Shown: positions 35,481 to 46,189 of the stretch, piece by piece | Layout: each line of letters begins with the position of its first letter | Numbering within the stretch: position 1 is the stretch's first letter | Source of the DNA: Allium sativum | Lineage: Eukaryota; Streptophyta; Magnoliopsida; Asparagales; Amaryllidaceae | Direction: 5' to 3' | DNA: 64,000 bases | NCBI GenBank assembly: GCA_030737875.1 | Contig: CM060924.1 | Location: forward strand, 150,406,197 to 150,470,196 | Position numbers and translations under genes: made by a program | Notes under the pieces: generated by a model | Told to the model about the DNA's origin: nothing | The model's database searches: none | Seen by the model: the letters and a program-made list of their open reading frames with translations, nothing else

Positions 35481-37135
35481 TACTGGAGCTCCGATATACT
35501 TCGCCTTATGAACCCCTTCTCAAGCAACTCCCCTACTTGCTTATGAAGTTCTCTTCTCTCACGAGGAGCCATGTGGCGTACTGGCAAAGACACTGGTTTG
35601 GCATTATCCACCAAATAAATTCGGAAATCTATCTCCCGCTTCGGAGGCAAACCCTTTACTTCTTCAAACACATCCGGATATTCCCGGACTACTCTGACAG
35701 AACACAAACTTTCGACCGAAGCATCGAGCGATTCAAGATAACTTAGCAAAACAGATTCCATGGGATTGCAAGAGATCTCGGGAGTGTTACCCAAGCGGGT
35801 CATGAGCCTGACAACTCTCCTTTCGCAATCAAGAACGACACCATTACTGGATAACCAGTCCATGCCCAAGATCAACCCATAGCCCGTGAAGCCCAATACA
35901 AAAGCATCACATCTAAACTCAACGCTAAGTATAGAAATCTTCAAACCCAAACATATCATAGACAGATATATGGAGCCCCCAATTGGGTTTGAGACAACCA
36001 AGGGATCATCAACTAGACTGGTGTCTAAGTGCAGTGACTCAACTAACGATGATGAGATAAAAGAATGCGATGCGCCAGAGTCAAACAAAGTACGAACTGG
36101 ATGATCAAACAGAAAAACCAGACTTTCAACGGAAATAGTTCTACCTCTCTGCTGAATCGGTGGAACTGAGAGAACCTGAACTTGCCCCCCTGACTGAGGT
36201 GGTGCTATAAGAGCTTGCACCTGGCCTCCTGAGGTAGACCCCGTCTTCTGCCCCTTCTTTGGGCAGTTTTTCACAAGATGCCCTGCTTCACCACAATGAA
36301 AGCAACCGGTCTTCTTCTTTTTGCGACAATCCTTACTGAGGTGTCCTGGTGTTCCACAATTGAAGCACTTCTTCTTCGTCTTCTTTTTGTCACCATTGCC
36401 TTTTCCGCCCTTGCCTTGTTGTTGCTGTTGCGGTTTCTTCTGATCCCCCTTTTTCTCTGGTGCCTTAGAATTCTTATCATCCTCATGCATAAGTGCCATG
36501 TAGACGAGCTTCTCAAAAGTGGCCCCCATAGGAATGTGAGTCATAGCTATTCCTTGCAATGGTTCGTTCAAGCCTCTAACGAACCTCAAAGCCTTCTTCT
36601 CCGGTGTATTCACCAACTCTATGCCAAACCTTGCTAATTGATTGAATTTGTTGACATATTCTTTCACCGTGAGATTCCCTTGCTTCAAATTCAAGAACTT
36701 CTCCATAAACAGATTCTCTTCCGCCCTTGAGAGAAACTTAGCCCCAAACCTTTGCTTAAAATCTGCCCAAGAGTCAACAGGGCGTTCTCCATTAGTGACC
36801 TCCCACCAGAATGAGGCCTCTCCCTTCATTAACCAAGCCGCCAACTTGACTTTCTTTCCCTCTTCCACTTCAAAGATATCTAGCAACTCTTCCACTTCCT
36901 TAAGCCAATCTCTAGCCTCTACGAAAGTCTCTGAACCAAGAAAAGGTTTTCCTCCTATAGCCTTGAACTCCTTGCAAACCTTAGCAAAATTATCCACTCT
37001 AGGCTGAGGAGGAGGAGCGGTTGTCTCTGGTGTAGTAGCATTGGCCGGACCCGCAGCCGCGGCCCTAGCCTCTTGCAACCTCCTATACCATAGTGGTATA
37101 ACTAAACCCTCCGGGATGTTAAGATCTTCAGCCAT
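35480..37135 (-). CDS. gag-pro: E2 gag-protease
   Basis: The start is ATG 37135-37133 ([10 protein letters not shown]), equivalent to the start in E1. An open extension of 28 codons upstream to 37219 is unlikely to be used. The frame has 551 codons to TAG 35482-35480. It contains a gag domain ([21 protein letters not shown]), Gln- and Lys-rich linkers, two complete CCHC knuckles (about 257-270 and 278-291, [14 protein letters not shown] and [14 protein letters not shown]), and an aspartic protease with [10 protein letters not shown] (Asp about 352). The frame ends inside the conserved protease-RT junction ([15 protein letters not shown] then stop), where the RT frame resumes shifted. This is consistent with a short deletion not divisible by three. 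Confidence 0.9.
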   Translation of the reverse strand: MAEDLNIPEGLVIPLWYRRLQEARAAAAGPANATTPETTAPPPQPRVDNFAKVCKEFKAIGGKPFLGSETFVEARDWLKEVEELLDIFEVEEGKKVKLAAWLMKGEASFWWEVTNGERPVDSWADFKQRFGAKFLSRAEENLFMEKFLNLKQGNLTVKEYVNKFNQLARFGIELVNTPEKKALRFVRGLNEPLQGIAMTHIPMGATFEKLVYMALMHEDDKNSKAPEKKGDQKKPQQQQQGKGGKGNGDKKKTKKKCFNCGTPGHLSKDCRKKKKTGCFHCGEAGHLVKNCPKKGQKTGSTSGGQVQALIAPPQSGGQVQVLSVPPIQQRGRTISVESLVFLFDHPVRTLFDSGASHSFISSSLVESLHLDTSLVDDPLVVSNPIGGSIYLSMICLGLKISILSVEFRCDAFVLGFTGYGLILGMDWLSSNGVVLDCERRVVRLMTRLGNTPEISCNPMESVLLSYLESLDASVESLCSVRVVREYPDVFEEVKGLPPKREIDFRIYLVDNAKPVSLPVRHMAPRERRELHKQVGELLEKGFIRRSISELQ

Positions 37136-37322
37136 GCTGAAACGAAAGAGGAAAGATTCAAAAAGGAGATTCCGAAAGATAAAGATATGGCTATTGGGGA
37201 TTATGCTTTTCTTTTTCAAAAACTTTTTCTCTTAGAAGACATGCTTTTAAAAATACTTTCTTCGAAAATACTCTTAGAAAGTAGTTTTTCTCAAAAAAAT
37301 TTATCTGTTCTGGTAACCTTAA

Positions 37323-37334
37323 GCTCTGATACCA
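37323..37334 (-). promoter_or_regulatory. primer-binding site of E2
   Basis: TGGTATCAGAGC on the minus strand, two bases from the 5' LTR. Initiator tRNA-Met type, as in E1, E3 and the small element. Confidence 0.92.
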
Positions 37335-38585
37335 CGTGTAACACCCCACTCCCGCTATGATCACTCACTAAGGGAATGCCATAGCATCGGTGGAGTATTT
37401 TAGTGAATATAGAACAGAAAAATTACAACAAGACAGATATAAATAGTACTTGAAATTTTAAAACATCATCTCATAACAGCGGAAGTAAAACATGTCTGGT
37501 TACATCATAAAACCACAATAAAGGTCAAGTACAATATCCATCAAAATAAAGAAGTACATAATCCCACTCTCATACAATAGCCAAACAAAAGAAAAGATAA
37601 CTGGATAACTGGAGCTTTACATCTATCCAAGCTCCTAAAGACTGGAACAGCAATCCGATCAAGCTCCACTACTGCTAGGATCCACCGTAGGACCTGAGGG
37701 TTGGGAAAAAGATAAAAACAACAGGGTCAGACATAAGTCTGAGCGAGTCCTATAACTTTAACAATACAATCGTTAAAGTAACCAGAGAAGACATAAACTG
37801 ATATACGGTAACATATAGGGATGAATGGCTACCCTAAGCAGTCAACTAAACGAAGATAAAGGATAAAGACGCATCTACCCTCCCTAAGGTAAATTACTAA
37901 ACTGCACCACACCAGTCGTTCCTAACTTAAAGGTTGATCCCACCCAAGGACTTATAAAATTTACTAATTAGTACCTGCGTACCCCTAGGTGACCAAGTAG
38001 GCGCCACGGGGCCCTACAATCCACTAGGTGTACACACTACTTCCCATTCGATCGGCTCCCTAACGTAGATACCCGTGCTGGCCCCACCGTGGGATGTATC
38101 ATTCCCCAATGTGGCAACCTGATGAAACTAAAGGTGCACGGCTTATATCTACTCGATGCAACAACGGCTTACCTACCAGCCCGGGCCCACTCACGCATAT
38201 GAAGCCCGTTGGACTTGCGTTGCCACCGCTAACCCGTTTGCCTCTTACAGTCAAGCCCAGTATGCGTGTCCCGTCCTCGACATGGGTCGAGCCCACAAAG
38301 ATACGTATGGGTTACTGGTTGAAATGGGCCTCCACAAGCTACCCACCTAAGCTTGTCCCTTTTTCTAGTATATCCCACTTAACCCTTTAATCATGTTTTA
38401 ATTACATGTTCCATTTTGGTTAAGTATTCTAATCGTATTTTCTATTGCCACCCAAGGCAACCACTAGATTTTCTCATGCCACCCGAGGCACCCACTTAAC
38501 CCCTCATGTCCCTCTACATGCTAATATGGTTAAGTGTTTCTTAATTAATTAATTAAGAACGTAACCTTTGTAAAGACCTCTCACA

Positions 38586-38780
38586 TTAGACTGTCTTTTA
38601 TGACCGCTGGTTAAGCCGGTTGGGTCCGGGCAGCCTTATGTCATAACAGAGTCTAACCTCGTGTCTTTACATTAATTACGTATTTAGTTTGTGCCTAAGA
38701 CCTCTCACATTGGGCTAACATTTGTAGCAACTGGTTAAGCCGGTTGGGTCCGGGCAGTTTTACGCTACAACTGAGTCCAA
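38586..38780 (-). other. paired conserved hairpins in E2 5' LTR
   Basis: Identical copies of 30212-30406. Hairpin 1 spans 38586-38656 and hairpin 2 spans 38710-38780. They lie about 1.2 kb downstream of the LTR TATA box, hence inside the predicted transcript. Confidence 0.8.
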
Positions 38781-39962
38781 CCTCGTGTCTTAGTCAATTA
38801 ATTACACCTAATTAATCACCCTCATAATTTTATATTAATTATCCCTAATTAATCAAGTTTTCTTAACATGGGTAGACCTAACTTAATAGGTAAATTCCCA
38901 TGGGGTAGACCTAACTCAATAGGTAAATTCCCAACACATAGTATGGGTACACCTAACCAAATAGGCAAATTCCCATACTATGTTTATTTATTTTGTGTTA
39001 TGCATAATTATATTAATTTCACACAATCTTATTAACTTATGCATTTAATTACCCCATCGTTCCCACGTAATTTCGTTCATGATATAACACATATAAAAGG
39101 TGTCAACTTGCATATGAATGAACATGTTTCAAAGGTGCCATCTTGCATATTAACAAACACATAACTTGCATATGAACTTGCATAACATGTCACATAACTT
39201 GCATATAATATGTCACATAACTTACATATTCATTTTGCATAACAAACTTGCATATTAGCTTATAGACTTGCATAATGTGTCATCATGAACTTGCATATTA
39301 ATAAACATGTAACTTGCATATTTACATACATGTAACTCGCATATTAACAAACATGTAACTTGCATATAAAGAAACATGTAACTTGCATATTTACATACAT
39401 GTAACTTGCATATTAACAAACATGTAACTTGCATATTAACAAACATGTAACTTGCATATTTACATACATGTAACTTGCATATTAACAAACATGTAACTTG
39501 CATATTAACAAACATGTAACTTGCATAGCATATTACCATGAACTTGCATAACATGCATATGATTACATAGCCCACAACTTGCATATTTAGCATCATGCAA
39601 ACATAACATACATCATATTAAACTTGCATAAGCTTACATACTCAACATGCATAAACATAAGATTAATGCTAACATCATATCATATGATTCAAAGCTCATT
39701 AACCCACATACAAAACCATAAATCTCATCACATCTCATCTAATTAGTTTACCAAAAGATCATCAAAGTGATAGAAACTCACAACTAGCAACTTTGAACAC
39801 CAAATGAAGAAGATTAAGATGCTAAGAAGGGATTAGAAGTTGATTAGAGAGTGATTAGTATGCAACCCTCTTCATAAAATTAGTGGAGGCCATGAGAGCT
39901 AGCATTTTGCCATAGTTTAGTCACTAGGTTTAATTATGAATGAATTAGGGTAGGTTAGGGTC

Positions 39963-39972
39963 TTATTTATAG
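39963..39972 (-). promoter_or_regulatory. TATA box of E2 5' LTR
   Basis: On the minus strand this reads CTATAAATAAGACCCTAA, matching CTATAAAAAGACCCTAA in E3. It lies about 600 bp inside the 5' LTR, so about 2.6 kb of LTR would be transcribed as leader. The counterpart in the 3' LTR is about 31589-31598. Confidence 0.6.
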
Positions 39973-40570
39973 ATTAGGCAAGTGTTTTAGGCCATAGGAT
40001 TAACCCTAGATTCAATCCAAGCCATCAAAGCATGTCTTGGGGAAGAAGTCAAGTGTAGGAACCATTTAGGGCCTTTAGATTAAAGATGGACCATGAGAAC
40101 CATTCAAATGCAAAATCTGCACTTGAGCGAATCGGCCCACGGGTTGACAGCCAAACACCCTGGATTAACCCCTAGTCGACCCAGCGGGCTCGGGTCGACT
40201 TCAAAAATCGGCCGGTTCGGTTATTCCCCTCTCCCAATTCGCTGTTTTGAGCATTTTTGCATATTTATTTATTAAATTTTCAATTATATATATATATATA
40301 TATCAATATATATATATATATATATATATATCTACACAACCCATTTCACTTAATTAAGTATACTTTAATTTGGGAATTTTCGTGAAACTTCGCGAGGCCA
40401 TATCTTGGTCATACGGACTCCGATTTTCGAAAACTCGGACTCTATTTCGCGTATTTTTCCGAGACGAACACAATGGCATAGCCCGTTTCCCTTGATTCCC
40501 ATTTTAGAATTAAATTCTGCCTCGATTTATGTTATTACAGGTTATTGAAAATACGGGTTGTTACACTACT

Positions 40571-41293
40571 ATTCATCGATGTTCATATACCTTTGTTATG
40601 CAAATTTTGTTAAAACTTATCAATTTTTAGAATGTTATTCATGTGTCTTATAGTTTGTCTATTCACATAAATTTGGTTACTTTATTTCATAAAACACATC
40701 ATGGATTTGTTTAGTGCAGTGGTTCTGTACAAACATGTAGTTAGTTGCTCGAAATGCAATTATACATTTTATTAATAGAAGTGTGACTGGCATCAAATTT
40801 TGTTTAAAGATTCATTTAATAGAAAGCATGTAATGGCGCTTTAGGTTTTTTGTTTTTGTATTCGTTTGTTTTCTGTTCATGTGTTAAATGCATGTACCTT
40901 TGGCCTTAAATAAATGTTTCGACAATTAAGTATATTATTTATATTCCTAGCTATATGCTTCATTTGATTTCATATGTTAGTAACCTTTTTTTTTCTTTTC
41001 TTATAGGGACTTCATCTTTATTGCGGGGGGCAACTTCACAACAAAATCTAAGTAGAATGAAAAAACTTTAGTAAGAAATATTGAAGACAACAAAATGATT
41101 AGTTAAAGTTTCATGAATTTCATTGTGTTAGTTAAAGATTCTTTTATTCACTCCCCTTGAATATTCAGTGTAATTGCTCTTGAATCTTTCATTTCAACTT
41201 TGATATTCAGTGTAATTTCAATGTATTATTTGCTGAACTTTTCAACTTCCAGCGAGCTGTGCTAAACTTTTGTTTCAATTTTGATATTATGTA
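40571..41293. other. unit C spacer between E2 and E3
   Basis: 723 bp of unit sequence matching 21238-21954 of unit B. It includes the possible plus-strand terminal exon near 41005 (acceptor TTCTTATAG, then GTSSLLRGATSQQ...). No gene is called. Confidence 0.6.
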
Positions 41294-41528
41294 TTGATTG
41301 TAACAACCCGCATTTCAACAACATGTTAAAACGAGAATCAAGGCGGAATTTAATTTTAAATTCTGAATCAAGTAAAACGGGCTATGCCATTGCGTTCGTC
41401 TCGGAAAAATACGCGAAATAGAGTCCGAGTTTTCGAGAATCGGAGTCCGTATGACCCGTTTAAGGCCCAAAGAAGATTTCTGGAAATTTGAATTTCGGAA
41501 ACAGTTTTGGAAATCAGAAATGGGGCCA

Positions 41529-41546
41529 GGCGGGAATTTTCCCGCC
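41529..41546 (+). promoter_or_regulatory. dyad with two E2F-like sites in E3 U3
   Basis: GGCGGGAA and TTCCCGCC arms surround a two-base centre, so each strand carries a TTCCCGCC core like plant E2F sites. It is about 240 bp upstream of the TATA box and repeated in the right LTR near 47895-47912. Assignment to E2F is by motif only. Confidence 0.4.
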
Positions 41547-41555
41547 AAAGCCCAT

Positions 41556-41630
41556 GTCGACAGGGGAGTCGACAGGGCTGTCGACACCCCCGGACCCCAA
41601 GTCGACAGGGCTGTCGACTTGGGTGTCGAC
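41556..41630. repeat. cluster of six GTCGAC palindromes
   Basis: Six GTCGAC sites in 75 bp, with linkers such as AGGGCT and CTTGGGT. The cluster is present in the right LTR at 47922-47996. E2 has two GTCGAC at the comparable U3 position. It lies between the TATA box and the conserved LTR start. Confidence 0.8.
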
Positions 41631-41771
41631 TGGGCCCAAAAACACAACGCCGTGTTTTGGTGGCCTGGTGCACCTGGATGCAGTCTTGGTCTGGTCTGAT
41701 GGGCCTGTGACGATTTCTGTGGTCTAGATTAACCCTAGATCTAATCCTATGGCCTAAAACTATCTTAATCT

Positions 41772-41779
41772 CTATAAAA
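41772..41779 (+). promoter_or_regulatory. TATA box of E3 5' LTR
   Basis: CTATAAAA followed by AGACCCTAA, conserved with E2. It is 473 bp into the LTR, predicting U3 of about 0.5 kb and about 3.9 kb of transcribed LTR. The right-LTR counterpart is 48139-48146. Confidence 0.6.
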
Positions 41780-42859
41780 AGACCCTAAACCTAATCTAAA
41801 TCACTAAAAATAAAACCTAGCAACTAAGTGCTGCCAAAATCAACATTGATCATGGCCTCCATCTCAAATCCCTAGAGCCTATGCACTCAAATCAAGTTCA
41901 AATCAAAAGGTGCAAGCTTGCTACACCAAATCAAGGCCAAATCGACGTTGCTATGCGAGTTCCATGACGATTCTTCAAAAAGGGGGCACCTTTCTTAGCC
42001 AAGATGATTCATGCTTCTTTGCCTAGGCCTAACTATGTAAGTTCTAGCTACTTTTGGGTCAAAACGGTATTTTTAATGTTGACATGGGATAAAATGAGGC
42101 TAAACATGATTATGCGAATCTATTTGAAACTTTACCATGCCTCTTGTGTTCATGTTTATGATCTTAGGCCATGTGAGTGACTTAATCATGCCTCTCATGC
42201 TATGCATAACCTAGTTTAACTTGCAAGTTTGGATCTTTATGCATGAAATGCTAGCATGAACCTTTAGGAACCATTTTACTTGTGAAACATTGGCTAAGAC
42301 TAGATTTTGGGGCTTATGCATATTTATGAACCCAAACCCTTTTATGCTATCATGCAAGTTTGTGGCCAAGTCCTTTATGAGATTATGCATGTTCATGGCC
42401 AAACCCTTTGTGATAATATGCATGTTTGTGGCCAAATTACCTTATGACACTATGCATGTTTATGGCCAATCCCTTTACGATGTTATGCATGTGGAAGCCA
42501 AGCCCTTTTTGGCATCATGCATGGTTTGAGACCAATATGTGACATAGTATCCTTACTATATTGACTCGATTTGCTTGCGTTGGGAAAACCGATTTTGGGT
42601 AGTTAGATAAACATGAACATGCTGCAAAGTCTTAATTTGAATATGACACGCATTTATACTTGAAACTATGATTTGAAAAATAACATGGAAGATGACATGT
42701 AAGTATGCATAGAAACATGAGCTTGGGAATTTACCTATTAAGTTAGGTCTACCCTTTGGGAATTTACCTATTAAGTTAGGTCTACCCAAATGCTCGGAAA
42801 CGTGTAACATGTTTTGGAACATGATGAACTTAGATAATATGAGCATGGCCAACTCGAGG

Positions 42860-43039
42860 TTGGGTTGAGTTTGCAACGTAAAACTACCCGGAACCGACCG
42901 GCCTAACTAGTAGTTGCAAACAATAGGACCCAATGTGAGAAGTTGGTCATGTCGCGCTTAAGACCCGAGGTTAGACTAGGTTGTGGTGTAAACCTACCCG
43001 GACCCGCCCGGCTTAACTAGTAACCACAACAAGGTCTAA
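42860..43039 (+). other. paired conserved hairpins in E3 5' LTR
   Basis: Hairpin 1 has outer arms TTGGGT (42860-42865) and ACCCAA (42928-42933), and inner arms GTTTGCAAC (42869-42877) and GTTGCAAAC (42913-42921), nine perfect pairs. Hairpin 2 has outer arms TTAGAC (42971-42976) and GTCTAA (43034-43039), and inner arms GTTGTGGT (42980-42987) and ACCACAAC (43023-43030), eight perfect pairs. The loop core reads CCCGGA...GGCTTAACT, the complement of the core in E1 and E2. Because E3 is on the opposite strand, its orientation relative to transcription is the same. Confidence 0.82.
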
Positions 43040-43079
43040 TGTGAGAGGTTAAGAGTGCATTAATTAAATTAATGCCACA

Positions 43080-43800
43080 TGATAAGGTTAAGTAAATTTG
43101 ACTAATGACACTTAACCGATATGATACAAATGGGTAGGTTAAGTGGGACCGGGCTTGATTTCCTTAATGACACTTAACCATGCAAGATGATTAGGAGATG
43201 AGGTTAAGTAATTTACACTTAACTAATCCGACTGGGTAATTAGATGAGGTTAAGTAATTAAGACTCAATTAACCTAACCACGGTAATTAGATGGGGTTAA
43301 GTAATCCACACTTAACTAATCTAAAAACGGTAATTTGACGGGGTTAAGTTAAACACTTAACCAATTAAAACTTGGTAATTCAATGAGGTTAAGTAACCAA
43401 TACTTAACCAACTCAAAGTGGTAATTTAATGGGGTTAAGTTAAACACTTAACTAATTTAACACGATGATTTGATGAGGTTAAGTGACCTATACTTAACCA
43501 ATCTAATTTGTTAATTTGATGAGGTTAAGTTAATCTCTACTTAACCAATCTAACGTGAAAACATGATAAGGCCAAGTCACGAACCACTTGAATACGCTTG
43601 ACCGACTTGACTCGTAAATTTGACAAGGTCAAGTTAATTTATAATTAACCAATCTAAAATGATAATTAGACGAGGTTAAGTTATGGATTGTTTGATATAC
43701 TTAGCCAACTTGACACATGGTTTGTAGGGTTAAGTCTTGGACTTGGATACTTAGCCGATTTTGACATAGTTTGTAGACGGGCTAAGTTATGAACTTAAGT
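43080..43800. repeat. degenerate ~47-bp repeats with inverted GGTTAAGT motifs
   Basis: About a dozen units each carry GAGGTTAAGT and, 10-20 bases later, ACTTAACC, so each could form a small hairpin. The right LTR copy is about 49448-50170. Shorter runs of the same motif occur in E1 (2730-2870) and E2 (about 30110-30165). Confidence 0.75.
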
Positions 43801-45671
43801 GACACTTAACCCATTAGGTAAACCCTAATTCTGAGGATTAGGTGAATAACCACAGTTAACAAGGGTAATGGAAATAAGGCTAAGTGGTAAACCTTAGTTA
43901 AGGGCAACTAAGTAATAATTCTTAGTCAAGGAAATCTGGACCACTTCTTAGATAGGTGAGTAACCCGATGCGTTAGGTCAACGTTTAAGTATGCGTGTAG
44001 GAGCAGGTTATCTGATATAGATAAAGGCTCCAACGAACTGGGTAACGAAGCAGCGGCTTCGGGGAACGTGAGGATATTCTTGGGATCCCTCTGTGAGCTG
44101 CCAGGTCATTATACTAGGCTCACAAGAGGTTGAGGTCTGCGGTAGAAGAACCAAGAATATGCCTTGGTTGCTATGCGAGCGACCTAAAGACTGGGGTGGA
44201 TAGCAGTGAGTCGGCGGATACATAAGGTGCCCGAGATAGCAAGTCCGTCGATCATCTACCATCTTGAGTCAAGCGTGTACGTACGGAAAGGCAGGGAACA
44301 CCCAACAGACCATGATTGCTATCTAATCATGGGTGAGGTAGGCCGTAGGATGTGGGCTGGCAGGAGTGTAGTTCTCATGCAAGATTTTCTCTTGTGTTGC
44401 CTTTCACTAGTTGAGGGAGGGGTCTCGTGGGACCATAGCCACGTGTAGAAAAGCAGACCTTAGTATCTGCATCGGTAGATAAATCTAAAGCTCCCGACCG
44501 AGTCCTGTATTTCTTGGTTTGCCCTGTGACAGGACTCGCATGGCACGATGTGATACGTGTGCATACAGTTATAGAAAAACGATTCACGATAAATGCGTGG
44601 GAAAAAGGGCGCGGTTGAGGGTTAGCGTAAGCCCTAGTGGCCTAGGTGGTTTAACCCAAACCGAAATACGAAAGCGTGCAATAGGTAAGCGTAATCCCTA
44701 GTGGTGCTAGGTGGCGTAAGTCCCATTAGTTCAAACGATGATTCATATGGAAGAGCCTAGCTAGAACAAGGGTGACAGTCCAAACGATTTCAAGGATAAC
44801 ACGACATGAGGAAGCCCGTACGAGGTACGGCAAAGGACTGAACTTATATACATGGAAAGAAACATATGATTTGAGTAACCGATATATGCGATATATTAGG
44901 TTGACATGGACCACTACACGACTTTGAGTAAGGGACATTCATGGTTAACACATAACAAGGCTGGGATACTAGTACGGAGGGTGCAGAGCAAATATATACA
45001 TGTTAGAACTAGGAAGAATTTACATAATAGATACCGTGGGATGTTAGACGGGGTAGATACCTTGGGATAATGTACTCAATAGAATTCTGACGATGTGATA
45101 CCTTGACTTATCATAACACCGCAGTTTATCATGACACCTTGGTTTACCTTGCCACAGTAGTTCAACCGGCTATCCTGGTTTATCTATCTTGTAGTTATCC
45201 TTATGTTACTTTCAGTTTATGCATGTCATGTTACCTTTACCTGTTTTTATACTGGAAGTAGATAGGACTTACTCAGTCTTTTTGACTGACCTGTTTTGTT
45301 TCGCCTCTTTTCTTCCGTTTCCCCCCAGGTTACAGGGAGGAAACAATGCTGTTTAGTTCGGACTTCTTCTGCCTGAAGGTCATCATGGATGGCTTGGACT
45401 TCTCTTGGCTATGGCCACTTTACTGTTTTTACTTGGGGAATAATTTATGAAAAGGTTTTTATGCTTCTTTATTTTTGCTGGACAGGTTTTGATGTACTCT
45501 GATGTAAAAGGCTTTAGACCTTATTTATTCATGTTATGAAAGTTTGACTTTACTTCCGCTATTTATATATGTTCTGTCTTGTGATATTTCTGTGCATGTT
45601 TACCAATAATGCCCCTCTAAAGCTAGTGCATTCCTTTGCGAGTGACCCTAGCGGAGGTGGGGTGTTACATT

Positions 45672-45683
45672 TGGTATCAGAGC
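45672..45683 (+). promoter_or_regulatory. primer-binding site of E3
   Basis: TGGTATCAGAGC, two bases after the 5' LTR end. Initiator tRNA-Met type. Confidence 0.92.
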
Positions 45684-46189
45684 AGAAGGTTACTAGACTG
45701 GGCAAAAGTTTTTAAAGACCTTCTGAAAATTATTTGAAAAACCGTTTACAAAGAAGCATTTTTCAAGAAAATTTTCTTTTAAAAAGAAAAAGGCTATTCC
45801 CCAAAGGCCATTAGCATTATCCTTGTTTCCTTGATTGAATCTCTTTTCCTTTCTTTCCTCCATCTGTAGTCATAGTGGTTTTGACTGCGACTAGTCTTTC
45901 TAGCTGCGTAAGTGTTTCCCGTACGATGGAGGTGGTTCTCGAGAGACCGTTGCAGAGTTGTGCATGAAAGGATAGTAAGAACAAGGATAAAGGATACGAG
46001 TTCAGGGATAAGCAACAAGTTGGTATGGCTGAGTCCTAAAAGGGGGGAGAAAGATGAACAATGAAACCCATGACAAGAGGGTACCCTTGGCATAGTGAAA
46101 CGGGATAGATAATTAGGTATCATGGGACAAGGACAAGATCATTGGGAGGGCAATAGTATGCTCTCATTTCTAGGGTACCTCAGAGGGAG

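Larger units (their letters stand above)
28963..40565 (-). mobile_element. E2: Ty3/Gypsy chromovirus (Del/Tekay-like), full length, recent
   Basis: This is a complete 11603-bp element with perfect target duplication CTACT (28958-28962 and 40566-40570). The site is intact in units A, B and D. LTRs are 28963-32191 (3') and 37337-40565 (5'), 3229 bp each, with TGTAAC...GTTACA ends. The PBS is at 37323-37334 and the polypurine tract at 32192-32205. The coding order gag, protease, RT, RNase H, integrase, chromodomain-like tail is that of Ty3/Gypsy. The single LTR difference I found is C at 31692 against T at 40066, so insertion was very recent. The reading frame is nevertheless broken between protease and RT and again in the integrase C-terminus. 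Confidence 0.95.
37337..40565 (-). repeat. 5' LTR of E2
   Basis: 3229 bp, matching 28963-32191 base for base except T at 40066 (C at 31692) as far as I could compare by eye. It holds the same internal features shifted by 8374: motif repeats 38870-38974, minisatellite 39285-39528, AT tract about 40286-40331. As the 5' LTR it supplies the promoter. Confidence 0.93.
41299..45669 (+). repeat. 5' LTR of E3
   Basis: 4371 bp. In order: a start shared with E2 (about 130 bp), an 8-bp-arm dyad GGCGGGAA/TTCCCGCC (41529-41546), six GTCGAC sites (41556-41630), TATA box 41772-41779, degenerate ~38-bp repeats (42290-42530), two copies of a 30-bp motif (42725-42787), hairpin pair (42860-43039), and about a dozen degenerate ~47-bp repeats with GGTTAAGT/ACTTAACC (43080-43800). 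A C tract near 45321 and an end shared with E1 complete it. No coding potential is seen. Confidence 0.92.

Noticed and set aside
41451..41727. Overlapping frames of 67-119 codons on both strands in the E3 LTR (again at 47681-48094)
   Set aside because: They come from the stop-poor GTCGAC-rich U3 segment, exist in several frames at once and match no product.
45794..46123. 109-codon minus-strand frame in the E3 interior
   Set aside because: It is antisense to the element leader, with no similarity to gag or pol and no counterpart in E2.
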